From Dioscorea cayenensis subsp. rotundata (taxonomy: Eukaryota; Streptophyta; Magnoliopsida; Dioscoreales; Dioscoreaceae): a stretch of 64,000 nucleotides of DNA. Of the stretch, positions 46,289 through 59,238 are shown piece after piece. The DNA lies in assembly GCF_009730915.1 (NCBI RefSeq), contig NC_052477.1:29894420-29958419 (forward strand), read 5' to 3'. A program made the translations under genes and the position numbers. The notes under the pieces are model-generated. The model was not told where the DNA came from. It did no database searches and was given only the letters and a program-made list of their open reading frames with translations. Numbering within the stretch: the stretch's first letter is position 1; each line of letters starts with the position of its first letter.

Positions 46289-49200
46289 AGCGAACTTCAT
46301 TTTGTTAATTTTATCGACATTTATCATAGATGTATCATTTATCTGCACAACAAGTTTTCTGGTTTTTGCTTACACTCCCTAACACACTTTATGGGGGAAT
46401 TCAGGCTGTAATATTTAAACTTACCAAGTCTGAATCTTTAAGAGCAGTAAAACTTAAGATTTATGTATCTTTGCAGTTTATTCTTGATAATTCTTTGTTA
46501 AATCAGTGCATCAGGAACACTGATTGATTAATTCATAAAAATTCAAGGATTGTCCATCAAAGTTTCCAAGGTCTTATTATTACTTTTTCTATTGAAAATT
46601 TCACAATAAATAAGTCCCATTCTAACCAGAATCAATCCAATCTTGACAATAATTTTCTCAGGGGTCCATCTAAGGAATGGACACACACACTGATACAATT
46701 CATAATGCTCACACACTGTTAAAGAACAGTATTTCATATTAAACAACTCCTGCATGAAACTAAGGACAGCTAGTCAAGAGCATCCATAACAATGATAACA
46801 ATAATTTATTGACAAACATCATCCAATCATGGAAATAGACAAGAGAACAGTGTTATAGTTTCATGTCAATTAATTAATAAATATAAATATAAGCATATAA
46901 ATCTCATCTCTCATCTTCTGCACTTAATTTCTTTAAATTAGATTAACATGCACAAATGTCATTCTCATCTATCTCTTCTCTTTATAAATGAAAATCAAAG
47001 TTAAGTGAACTTGCTTCAAATAAGTCTGTTTCAGGTCTTGTGGTCCAAATAAATAAAAACAATTAGATGCCTTCAAATTCAATTAAATCAAATGGTCAAA
47101 AGAAATGAATGAACCAAAGATCAATTCAGTGACAGATTGTCATGAAGATGACTTTCACTGTAGTATTTCTGCATCATGTCCTGATTCAAAGTCCCTGAAA
47201 CTTGTCATTTTATTTCAGTTATTATAAATAAACATATTTATATAATGAAATAAAAATGCAAGTGAATGCGTGAAGTACGGTGCCGTATTTGTGGGAATTA
47301 TTAATGGTTCAAATGAGTGGAAGTGAAATGACAAGCTAACAAACAAAAGACAAAGACATGAAAATTTGGAAGAGATGCAGAGTGAGTGTAATGTATCTAA
47401 AGAAAATACAAAAAAATATTGGCTTTTGTAGCACTAGCACTGTTGTTTTTTGGATTTGTTAACAGAAATGAAGATCTAGGCATTAAATGCAAAGACTTTG
47501 AACAGTGGAAATGAAGCCAAAGTGTGGGCACTAAAAGTTTTCAGTTCCCAGCTGTGAAAGTGGGGGACCTAATTAAAGAAAGTTTTTGCAGGGAAATCCA
47601 CTTCCATATCTTTTGTGGAAGTAGCATAATTATGTCACTCATTAACACCTGCATAAAGATGGAAGACTTTTTTTTTTTTCTTAATAAAAATTGAAATAAA
47701 ATAGAGGAATTCTGTGTACGTTTTACTGTTTATAATATATATATATATATATATTCAATTAAAAAACAAAAGCATACAACAATCCTCCACTAACCACCAG
47801 TGAAGATAGCAAAAACATACTGCTCATAATATGTAATGCATTTATTTATAGTATGATGAGTTAAATAAATATTTTAATTTTTAAAAATAGTTAAAAAAAT
47901 GGTTAAAATTGTTTGGTTAGACTGGTTCTTTTAGATTTTCATTCTAATTGAAGAATTAATTTCAAATTTATTGTTTACACTTGGGTTAGGGGACCAGTTT
48001 TTTAAAATGTATTATAATAATTGCCAACCTTTATGTATGTCCTTCTATTTTTTTTTTTTTAATGAATTTAGATCTATAAATTTTTGAATACAAATTAATA
48101 CATGGACTGAATTGGTTGATACTATTTGATAATTTAACCCAATATTGTTTTTGTACATTCTTATTTTGTTTTATTTAGCGTTGTGAATTCATATTTTCCC
48201 AAACTCTAAATGAAAAAACTGTAACATAGGACAAATTGGTTTGATAAAAAAATGACTCATTTTTTAAAAAAACAAATACTTTAAAAAATCCAAAAAAGTA
48301 CCACAAAATAGCATAAAAAGAACTTGACACAAATTTAATTATGGTAAAACATTTTTAAAATTAAAATTATATATATATATATATTAACCAAGGGAGGATT
48401 AACCATTTGACCTATTTAAATAAGTGGTTTTGATTTTCAAATATATATTTATTTTATAAATTTTTAATAAATATTTTTATTTTTATAAAATATAGATAAA
48501 TCATGTGTCAGGATATGTGAGAGGTAAGAAATTGATCTTCTAACCATTATATCGTCAGAAGACGAATACGATGAGAGGTTTAATTATGAGCATGTACTTA
48601 TATTTGTGATTTATTATCATCATTGTTAATTTTGAATGTCTAATTTTTATTTTAATTTTTAAAATAAAGCAAGTATAACAGCGTTACAAGTCGTATGGTT
48701 AAATATATATATATATATAGAAAAATATTTTCTGTCTCTAAAAATCTAGTTTAAAATTATCAATATATATAAAAAAAAATTAAAAAAAAAAGGAAAAAAA
48801 AAAGTTTGTTTGTCCTATATATATACCTGGTGTCATTGTTGCATTATATGACGATGCACGTGCTGCCACATGTGTTCCCATGATACGTCCCTTTACGACC
48901 GTGCGCACGTCTCGTCATGCATTATCTGCTTCTGCTACCCGTCCTTCCATCGATGGAGACCTCCATCCATTCATAATTCATCTCTGAACCATTGCAAACT
49001 CTTTTGGAGTAATGCTTTTCTCTTGCTTGCTTGCTAGTTGCTTCCTTGTTGAAAAATGGTGTTCTTATACGCCATGTACATCAACTGCTTGTTGAAATGC
49101 GCCAGTCACAAGAGGTGTAGAATTTTCAGCCTTTAATTTGCATTTTGAAATGGGCAACTACTTGTGGTTGAAAAATACAAGCAAAAATCGCATCTTTGTA

Positions 49201-49825
49201 CTGTTTGTATTGATTTTCCCATTCAACTAACTGTGTTTTGCTTGTAATAATGCAGTAGGATGGAGCTTTCTGTCACCATCCCTCATGTTTGGACAATTAT
49301 TTGATCAAATCATTGGTATCATATATACTGGTACAACAATCGCTCTATTCATTTGATTGATACTTACAACTTCATATGCCGACGTACTCAATGGCTAGTT
49401 ATCACTGTGCCTCTTGTTATGCAGCATTGATAACTAAGTTTGTTGTTAATATTTTAGTCTAAAGTTGTGCGCTGTAATGCCATTTTTTCACAAGATTGGT
49501 TTGTTGTGACAGCTTACATGATGGATATTTTAGTAGAAAAGTAGCTTTTTAATAAGGATGACTGGTGGCGTTCTTCAACACAACTATGAACTAGCTTTTG
49601 AGGCAGAGAAAAGTAGTCCTAGTTTTTTTTTAAGAGATAAGATTAGGTGGTGGTAGGGTCAGTGGTGAACCAACTTTAAACCCACACTTCAAATGCTGAC
49701 CACTTACTTCCCTCCAAATTTGCAACTGCAAAGTTTGTGGGGGTCCTGTCTTTAAATACAGTCCTGCATTCATCCCATCCTCTCTTCCATTCCACCTTGA
49801 ACTCCTTCTGTCAATTTCTCTTGCT
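46289..49825. other. Long spacer and KUP1 upstream region
   Basis: 46289-48830 is AT-rich with (TA)n runs near 47735, 48370 and 48705 and no gene recognised. 48860-49300 rises in GC (GTGCGCACGT near 48900) and 49000-49825 is pyrimidine-rich; I take this as promoter and leader of KUP1, perhaps with a leader intron. Short minus-strand frames (46543-46755, 49630-49926) are not supported. Confidence 0.45.
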
Positions 49826-52800
49826 ATGAATCGCCAAAGCATGTCACCAGCTTCATTGGAGGAAGGCTCCATCCCAACTGTACACCTCCTTCCTCCCTCT
49901 TTCCTTTTTCTTTTCGAGTGTCCCACTTTCTTTGAAATGCCACACTTTACCCATTATTGGCATGTTTTTCATGCTATGCACTTTCTTATATGCAGTAGAT
50001 GTGTGCAATTCACCAGATGGAAGTTAGAATATTGAGTTCTTTTTTGTGTTTGTGTTCTCTTATTTACTCTTGCATAAAGCTTCTTTGAAGGCATTGTTGA
50101 ATTAATATGGTTGGAGATCTCATATTGTGCCATTTTCCTTGTTGTTTCCTTATATGATTTGTTCCTATAGTTCTTTTGCTGGAACATTATTGCCAGGGTT
50201 TATGATCCACTATCCAATCTACATTCTCATTGAACCACAAGTTTTTCTATAGTCATGATCTTTTGATAATTAAGAACGTTTTAAACTCATATGGCAACTA
50301 GCATTCATCACTATTTTGGGATTTATTTAGAAGAAAAAAGGGTTTAGAAAGCCTCTTCATTTGCAAAATTAAAATCTATCCTCCCAGAATTACAACTTTT
50401 TGTTGTTTCTGGGAAAATCAGGTTGTGTACTACTGGTGAAGTTCCAAATCCTTTAATGGTCCCAGTGATATACTTGCTCTGAAAAAATGGAGCATTTTGA
50501 ATCTCCAGCTGTTACCTCCCTTATCTTGGTGTACTTTAGAAGAGACTATGTATGTGATAGTAAAAATTTAATACATTTTTGCAAGAGGGATCATGTGAAT
50601 ATGCAATAACTGTAAAAAAGGGAACTTGTGTTTTTTCAACAATTGTTTTCATATGGCATTACAATGAGATTTTATTAGGAGGTCTGATTTTTCTAATTTC
50701 TTGGCCAGCACTGGAAGAGACCTTCTCGTAGAGCTGTGCTGACACTTGCTTACCAGAGTCTTGGTATTGTTTATGGGGATCTTAGTACTTCTCCCTTGTA
50801 TGTCTACAAGACCACCTTTTCTGGGAAATTGAGTCTCCATGAGAATGATGAGGAAGTTTTTGGAGTCTTATCCTTCATCTTTTGGACCCTCACCCTTATC
50901 CCCCTATTCAAGTATATATATTTTGTATTATCAGCAGATGATAATGGTGAAGGTAGGATTTCTTTGTTTATTTGTTATTATTCTCATAGAAAATTATTAA
51001 AATGGGTTACTTGTTTATGTTACTCTTTTTTATTATGTAAACTGAATATAAAACAACAAAAGTTAAGAGTTTCATGAAATTATTTGGGTATCAGGATGAG
51101 TAAGCATAGCTTGAAAACCTCATCTAATATGAGAACCTGTTGGGATACTCGTTTTATTATTCACTTCCTTATTCTATTTTATTTGAAGATGGTAAGGTAC
51201 ATACTTTACCTGCCCATATTCAGGTGGGACGTTTGCGCTATATTCACTTCTCTGCCGACATGCAAGATTGTGCATTTTGCCCAACCAGCAAGCTTCTGAT
51301 GAGGAATTGTCAGCATATGATGTGGAAGGAACATCAGAAACATGGCCAAGTTCTATGCTTAAGGATTTCTTCACCCAACATCCAAGGTTTCGAAATGGGC
51401 TACTTGTGGTTGTCCTGCTTGGAACTTGTATGACAATTGGCGATGGTGTGCTCACTCCAACAATATCAGGTTCATTGTCAATTTCATCTACTGAACTTGT
51501 TGTTCTTCTTGTGTCCTTAGCTATCCAGCATGTATTTCATCTAATTAATGATCTGTGGAAATTGTCTAACTAAAGCAAACAATTTTATATTCATGAGCCG
51601 AGTACATTTCACATGGAGCATGTTAGTTCTCATCTGTGAGCTTCATTTAGCAACTGAATGATGACTTAGGCGAAACTTATCTCAATTATGTTGTCTATTA
51701 GACATCTGATTCTTCTTAGGTTTAAACTGATAATCATATTTATGTCTTTTTCCAGTACTTTCTGCAGTCTCAGGCATCAGTGTCAAAGCAACAAATCTCC
51801 ATGAGAGTAATTTAAATTATATTCTAATATGAGTGTTGAAGTTTAAGTCGTATGATTTTGATGTGCAGAGTGTTAACACGCGTCTCTTTTTCTTTTTCTT
51901 TTATCTCAGATTATATTGTTGCAATTTCATGTGCAATCTTGGTAGTCCTCTTCTCTCTTCAGCACCATGGAACACACCGGGTTGGTTTCATATTTGCACC
52001 AATTGTCACAGCGTGGCTTCTTTGCATAAGTGGTATTGGTGTGTACAATATAATCCGATGGAACCCGAGTGTTTTCCATGCACTCTCACCAGTTTACATG
52101 TTTAGGTTCCTGAAAAGCACTGGTTTCGAGGGTTGGATGTCATTGGGAGGAGTTGTTCTCTGTATTACAGGTATCACAAGAGTAATTCCTGCACATCGTT
52201 CATTGTTTGTGGAAAGCTACCATAATCATCTATTTTTAACCCTAATAAATTAATTCCTCCTGCAGGATCAGAGACTATGTTTGGCAATTTGGGTCATTTC
52301 TCTCCACTTTCAATTAAGGTAAATATGTGTTGTTTGTTGAAAACTAACTGTGTCTTGTATCTGACTATGACCATGCAACCTTATACTTGATATTTATACA
52401 ATTCCAGATTGCTTTTACCTTTCTGGTATATCCTTGTCTTATTCTTGCTTATATGGGTGAAGCTGCTTTCCTTTCTAAACACCATGAAGATATTCAGAGG
52501 AGCTTCTATAAAGCTATACCAGGCAAGACATTCATTATTTTTTTGTTTGCTTATTATAATTGATATCTCTCATCGATGATCTTGTTACTAAATCATTGTT
52601 ATGTGTACAGAGGCTGTATTTTGGCCAGTCTTCATTGTGGCCACTCTTGCCGCAGTTGTTGGAAGCCAGGCTGTTATATCTGCAACCTTCTCTTTGATAA
52701 GCCAATGTTGCGCTCTGAGTTGCTTCCCTCATGTAAAAGTTATCCATACCTCAAGCAAGATTTATGGGCAAATATACATTCCTGAAGTCAATTGGATCCT

Positions 52801-53944
52801 CATGTGTTTGTGCCTTGCGGTTACAATCGGGCTAAGGGACACTAATATGATTGGCCATGCTTATGGTACCACACTCAATCCATTACTACCTTCATTCACT
52901 AAAGACAGTTTCTTTGATTCATTTTGTTGCTTGGCAGGGCTGGCCGTAACTATTGTGATCTTTGTGACCACCTGTTTGATGTCTTTAGTTATACTAATCG
53001 TCTGGAAGCAAAAGTTGATCATGGCTCTCATGTTCCTAGTGCTGTTTGGATCTGTTGAACTATTGTACATCTCAGCCTCCTTCATCAAGATTCCTGAAGG
53101 AGGGTGGATCCCGCTCGTTCTTTCTATGATCATCATGAGTGTGATGTACATATGGAACTATGGAACATTAAGAAAACATGAGCATGACTTGGAAAATAAA
53201 GTATCAGTACATCGAATATTAGAACTCGGGCCTACACTTGGAATGGTTCGTGTCCCTGGTATTGGGCTCATTTATGCAGATCTTGTCACTGGGGTTCCTG
53301 CCATTTTTGGACACTTTGCAACAAATCTGCCGGCATTTCACCAGGTCTTGGTATTTATTTGTGTCAAGTCTGTCCCAGTTCCTTATGTTTCTGAAGAAGA
53401 AAGGTTTCTCATAGGCAGGATTGGACCGAAAGAATTTCGTATTTTCAGATGCATAGTCAGGTATGGTTACAAAGATTTGCAGCATGAGAACAATGATTTC
53501 GAAAATGTGCTGGTATCTAAAATCATGGCATTTGTGGAGATGGAAGAGCAAATACTCGCGCAAAATTGGCATTCTTGTAGCAACCAAGAGTCCGATGCTG
53601 AACTTGTTGATTTTCCATTCCTAGTTCGAACAAATCAAGCTCATGCAAAGCATTTGTCATCTTGCTCAGATATACATGTAATGAAACCATATGAAAATCA
53701 TCAACAGATCAATGGTCCTCTGATCAGAGACGAAACTCTTGAGATTCTAAGAGCAAAGGAATCAGGTGTGGTATACATTCTAGGCCACTCCTATGCAAAG
53801 GCGAAGAAATCATCGTCACTGATAAAAAAATTAGCAATCGATGTAGTGTTCGCATTTCTCAGCAAAAACTGCAGGGGACCTGATGTGATACTGAGCGTGC
53901 CGAATTCTTTGTTGCTAGAAGTTGGCATGGTCTACTATGTCTAA
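49826..53944 (+). CDS. KUP1: KUP/HAK/KT potassium transporter, KUP1-like
   Basis: Plasma-membrane proton-coupled K+ uptake transporter. Exons 49826-49879, 50709-50952, 51224-51469, 51756-51806, 51910-52170, 52266-52318, 52408-52522, 52611-52865 and 52938-53944; about 761 residues, longer than Arabidopsis KUP1 (about 712) mainly in the hydrophilic C-terminus. Family signatures: [20 protein letters not shown] near the N-terminus, [101 protein letters not shown], and the C-terminal [10 protein letters not shown] and [10 protein letters not shown]. About 12 membrane helices expected. The short first exon ([18 protein letters not shown]) resembles the KUP1 N-terminus and fixes the start. The donor after 52522 is GC. 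The intron at 52866-52937 is 72 nt with no in-frame stop. Confidence 0.93.
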
Positions 53945-54285
53945 CCAAGGAAGAAATTTTTCGGCCATGCGTTAACATTGCAAGACAAAGCTTGAGTTTT
54001 TCAGTGAAGAAATCCTTCTGTAAATATTTGGTTTCCCGGCAATTTACTGATCATGCTTGTATTTTCCATAGTTCTCATGTATAATGTTCTCTGACTGAAA
54101 TGTCTTAATCTAGAAATGTCAGGGACTAAAATATAATTAAAAATTTCCTGGGGGGCAATAAGTAAATGTCATTCTCTCATGCTCTAATACGGAAGAAAAA
54201 AAAAAAAGCCTCTTTCTCTCCAAGTTTCTCTCGCTCACTCTCTCTCTCTCTCTCTCTCTCGCTCGCTCGCGCGCGTGGTTTGGTA
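53945..54285. other. Short spacer with pyrimidine-tract leader
   Basis: KUP1 3' UTR and the leader of the next gene. 54215-54275 is a (CT)n tract running into GCGCGCG, immediately upstream of the ATG at 54286. Confidence 0.6.
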
Positions 54286-57200
54286 ATGGCCGGAGATGAT
54301 CCACAAGGTAGGGTTTATTGGAGTTCTTTATGAATAGTTTCTCTGTTGATCGTCTGGAATTTAGGTTAATGCTTTGTTTCCCCGTTCCTTGATTTGGTTT
54401 CGATTCAGCGGAGAAGACGAAATCCGTTGTAGTGATCTTGATAGGGGCTCCGGGAAGCGGAAAGACGACCTTTTGCAATGATGTCATGAGTGCCGCCGTC
54501 CGCCCATGGGTCCGTGTTTGCCAGGTCTTGCTTTCTACCTTCCAAAGTTCCCATTTTTTTAGCTCGTTAGATCGTGTTTGCAATCCACATGTATCAATGA
54601 TTGGAGTGAATTTTAAAGAATTGATGAGGGACTGGTATCAATGCTTGAATGAAGGCCCTGTTCTTTGGATAAAGATTATTATTGTTAGGTTTGACATCAG
54701 TTTCTCTTGTTTTCTTATTTGTGCTCATGTTGCAAGATTTAAATTTGTTATATTTTTAATGAAAAATGACGATTTCTTGATTGATTTCTCAAATAACAGG
54801 ATGTAATTGCAAATGGAAAAGCTGGAACAAAATTGCAGTGTCTGAAGACTGCAACTGAGGCTCTGAAGGATGGAAAGAGTGTGTTCATTGATAGATGCAA
54901 TTTGGAACAGGAACAACGAGCTGATTTCGTGAAGCTTGGTGGAACACAAGCGGAGATTCATGCAGTGGTTCTTGATCTCCCTGCCCGGGTTTGCATTTCT
55001 CGATCGGTGAAGCGGACTGGGCATGAGGGGAACTTGCAGGGTGGTAAAGCGGCTGCTGTTGTCAACCGAATGCTGCAAAAGAAAGAGCTGCCTAAGTTGA
55101 GTGAAGGATTTACTCGTATTACTTTTTGCCTTAATGAGAAGGATGTTAAGCAGGCTGTTGATACATACATTGCATTGGGTCTGTCTGATAGTCTTCCTTC
55201 TGGAATTTTCGGTCAGAAAAGCGACGATTCGAAGGTCCAGCTTGGCATTATGAAATTTCTGAAGAAAATAGAGGTTCCAAAAAATGTTGCACCTAATGAA
55301 AACTCCTCTCAATCTAGTGCAGCAAAACAGGAAAAAGAAGGGGACAATCCTTGCTCTATGGAACTTGGTAAGGAATGCAACAAGAAAGATGAGTTATGTG
55401 GTAAATCTGTTGCTGATATTTGTTCCCAGGATGATTTTCATACTTTGGCTTTTCCATCCATCTCAACTTCTGATTTTCAATTCAACCATGAGAAGGCATC
55501 AGATATTATTACAGAAGTTGTTGCTAATTTCCTGATAAAGGTGGACAATGTCAGACTTGTTTTGGTAGACTTGAGTCATAAATCAAATATTTTGTCTCTG
55601 GTAAGGGCCAAAGCTGCAAAGAAACATATTGACAACAAAAGGTTTCTCATAAATGTTGGAGACATTACTCGACTTCACACAGAGGGAGGATTGCACTGTA
55701 ATGTAATTGCAAATGCTGCCAACTGGTAAGATTCCCCATTACAAATACTCAACTTCATACTTGATTAATATCATGATTAGCTTCCAGATTGGGTACGATA
55801 TGCTGTTTTTAAGCTTATTTAGTCTGGTCATTATTATTCACAAACAACTGAAGCTTTTAGTTATCGATGGAAAATGTGGAACAAGATTACATTTCAATGT
55901 TCTGTACAGGCGGTTGAAGCCTGGGGGTGGAGGTGTCAATGCGGCTATATTTAAAGCAGCTGGTGAAGCTCTGGAAATTTCAACTAAGCAACATGCCGAG
56001 ACACTCAGCCCTGGGAATTCTGTTGTCGTTCCCCTCCCTTCGACTTCTCCATTGCATCAAAGAGAAGGGGTGACTCATGTCATCCATGTTCTCGGGCCAA
56101 ACATGAATCCACAAAGACCGAACTGTCTCAATGATGACTATGTTCAGGGTTGCAACATTCTTCGTAATGCATACTCGTCGCTTTTTAAGAACTTTGCGTC
56201 CATCTCTCACAGCCAAAATAATCAGGACAGTGACAGAAACTCTAAAGCTGGATATTCAGATACTCAGCGTGATCTTGGCAAAGGTACCACTCTGGAAAAT
56301 CATCAGAAGGCTAAGCGAGAGATTTCTCATGATTGTGAAAAGAACAAGAAATGCAAAGGAGTCGATTCAGAAGATGAGCTTATGGAACTTGATTGTGCAG
56401 GTCCTGCCAAAAGTTTAGATAGAAGTACATTTTCTGCCAAACATGATGACAAGAGAAATATATTGCCTATTTTGACTTCCAGGCCAGAAGAAATCATACA
56501 TACAGACCAGATGATCTCCAAGGTTGTGAAAAAAAACTGGGGATTCATGGGCACAAGCTCTTCATCAAATAGCCATGCATCCTGAGAAGCATAAGGATGT
56601 TATTCTTGAGATGTCAGATGAATTTGTTGTTCTAAATGATTTATATCCAAAGGTTTGCCATCTCCTTAACATTAGAGACCTGTTTCTTCAGTTGAATCTC
56701 AGTATGTGTGTGCATTTCATTTTCTCTGCAGGCAAGAAAGCATGTGCTTGTGCTGTCAAGAGCAAATGGCCTTGATTCTCTTGCAGATGTGCGAAGAGAA
56801 CATCTTCCATTATTGAAGGCAATGCATTCAGCAGGGCTGAAGCTGGTTGAGAAGTTCTGCACTGATGATGCTTCCTTGATATTTAGACTTGGATATCATT
56901 CAGTATGCTCGAAAACATTCAGTTAAGATTAAGAGAATTACTCTTACAAGATACTAAATTGTTTCTTGTGATATTTCAGGTACCATCAATGCGGCAACTG
57001 CATCTTCATGTGATAAGTCAGGATTTCAACTCTTTGCACTTGAGAAACAAAAAACACTGGAACTCATTTAACACTGTGTTCTTCCGCGACTCTGCTGATG
57101 TGATTGAAGAAATTGAGAAGATAGGAAAGGCGACATTGAATGATGATGAAAAACTGTTGTCTATGGAGTTGCGTTGTCACCGCTGCAAAAGTGCACATCC

Positions 57201-57315
57201 AAATATTCCCAAGCTCAAGTCTCATATCGCCAATTGCAAAGCTTCCTTCCCCTCTTCACTCCTTCAACATGGCAGGCTAGTTTTTGCTTGCATGAAAACT
57301 ACCAGTGGAGCTTAA
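54286..57315 (+). CDS. Aprataxin-like protein: P-loop kinase, macro domain, HIT and zinc finger (bHLH140-like)
   Basis: Plant multidomain protein matching Arabidopsis At5g01310, annotated bHLH140 or aprataxin-like, with a presumed role in DNA-end repair. Exons 54286-54307, 54409-54524, 54800-55725, 55910-56652, 56732-56902 and 56980-57315; about 770 residues. Domains: P-loop GAPGSGKTT (20-28) of a polynucleotide-kinase type, with FIDRCNLEQEQR and a KRTGHEGNLQGGKAA lid; macro domain (about 225-420) with LINVGDITRL, NVIANAANWRLKPGGGGVN and HVIHVLGPN; HIT domain with RLGYHSVPSMRQLHLHVISQ (the HLHV active site); C-terminal zinc finger LRCHRCKSAHPNIPKLKSH. The 743-nt exon 55910-56652 has one extra base near 56538-56545 (beside eight A's), which creates a stop at 56583; with it ignored, all phases fit. 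I see no bHLH domain. Confidence 0.9.
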
Positions 57316-57772
57316 CTGTTTACAAGCTTTTAACATCCTGGAAAAAGTTTTGAGTAGTGCAAACAAGTTATAGAAATATGTATAAACTGATTGTGTATAA
57401 CTGAATGAATTATGGATTGACACAATATAATGTTTTGAATCTGATCAGCTAGCAAAGATATGTAACATCTACCTTGGAAAATAGTGGAACTCTTCCAAAC
57501 AATAGTGAAGGTTATCTCCAGCTGGGAGGTGAAACCAATTCATTCAACAATGAGGTTCTAGCTTCAAAGTAACACGCTAAAAGTTGACTTATAACAAATG
57601 ACAAACTACAGTAAAATGTTAACATAAAAAAGAGGTTAAATAAATTTGGTTTTTGTTTAACAGATGTAAGTAATACACTCTCAACAAAAATGAACAGAGA
57701 CAACTAATCTTGACATTGAACTGCCATAAATCTCTGATGAATTTGAATAACTTTTTACAAATAACTTGTTGC
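57316..57772. other. Convergent 3' ends
   Basis: 457 bp between the aprataxin-like stop (+) and the FCF2 stop (-); presumably both 3' UTRs. Confidence 0.6.
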
Positions 57773-59238
57773 TCATCCCCTTCTTTGCTTTGCTCTCTTC
57801 CATGTCTGATGACCCCTGTTCTTCCACTTCTCAACACCCCCTGGCTGACGCTTCTCCTTAATCTCATTGATCTTGCGTTTCCTATATAAATCAAACTTTT
57901 AGTTCAACTATTTTCAACTTGATAGGCATATGAAAAAAATATAACAGGGATTCATCTTTACAGTAGATTCAGCTTTACAGTTAACCAAGGGCTGTCAATT
58001 ATTCGCAACAAATTTGACTCATGGTGACTTCAATAAGATTCAGGGACGAAACAAATTGTAATCGACGTAACTCGAAGGCAAATAAATTTCAACATAAGTA
58101 ATAAAGTCAAAACCAAATAGGCAAAGAATTCATAGGTTAAATTGTATTGCAAATTAGTCTCACCTGTATTGTTTGAGAGTTTGATCAGAGAGTAGTTCAT
58201 CAGCCAAGGTTGCCTTCCGCTCCTTCTTTGACAACCTACTAGAGAAGAACTCAGACATAGGTTCGATCACGGTGCCCATCTGAACAATATCGGCAACAAA
58301 GGATGTCAAACTAACACATACAGGAAAAGAAAAAAAAAACCCAGAAGAAATGAGTTGGGAGAATAACACTAGCCTGGAAATATTTGGGAAGACCTTTAGA
58401 CTGGCCCCCCTTCTTAAAAAGTGTTGCTTTGGATCAATGACATTCCTCAACTGCAGCATAAATTATAGTGATTGAGGTACTGAAGAAAAGGATTCATATA
58501 TGAAAGAAAATACAATATATAGCATATAACACTAACAAACTTCAATCTCTTAAGTACCAGAAATCAAAGTTTCATACAAACACTGGTTATAAGATAAACT
58601 TGAAAACAAAGGTGTGTATTCAAATGCATTCATGAAATTTCAATGAATAATAAAATCAAAATGAAAGATCAAAGAAAGAAATGAAATCAATATTTTGCAT
58701 TAATACAAAGGTCTCAAGTAGTTGTATTTCAAGAAAAATTGGAACCTCTTCAGTGATTAGAAATTTTACATAAATTTCTAATGTGATAACTCAAAATAAA
58801 CGCACAATATAAAAGAAGCAACTTTCAACTCAAAACCCTAGAAAAAAAAAAAATTGTACCTTGAGAATCTCAAGATCTTTCTTCAACTCCGGAGTAATAG
58901 TGGGCGCCGGCATATCAAACCTAAAAATTCAGAACGGATCAACACTCAAACCCTACAACAATCACTAGAACAACAAATCAAAAATACTGAATTTCGAGAA
59001 GATCATTAGCATACCAGCCCTGCCCAGTCGTATCCTTGATGCTTTTCCTCAAAATTTTGTTCATCTTTCTAGGATCACGAGGAGGGACAAAGAGACCATC
59101 CACTAGCTCCTTCTCCGGTTTATATATCAATTCGCTCTCTCTTGTCACCGAGGTCACCTTCTCCGGATTTGTCTTCGAGGAGGATGGTATCAGAGAGATT
59201 TTTGGAGCCCATAATGTCCCGATCTTCAGCTCCGGCAT
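57773..59238 (-). CDS. FCF2: Pre-rRNA-processing factor FCF2
   Basis: Nucleolar Fcf2 family (TdT-interacting factor 2 in animals), needed for early pre-rRNA cleavage in 18S maturation. Exons, high to low: 59015-59238, 58860-58920, 58374-58450, 58164-58279, 57773-57881; about 195 residues. Conserved core: DTTGQGWFDMPAPTITPEL, LRNVIDPKQHF, KYFQ, MGTVIEPMSEFFSSRLSKKE, RKATLADELLSD, QYRKRKINEI, ending KRAKQRRG. The start at 59238 (MPELKIGTLW) is preferred; the frame stays open upstream without a better ATG. Exon 58374-58450 is 77 nt where 78 is expected: one base is missing in its T5 or G6 run. Its donor is CAG|GCTAGT, a GC donor. Otherwise intact. Confidence 0.9.

Noticed and set aside
54725-55312. 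195-codon minus-strand frame under the aprataxin-like gene
   Set aside because: Long but opposite a conserved coding exon; the translation has no recognisable domain.
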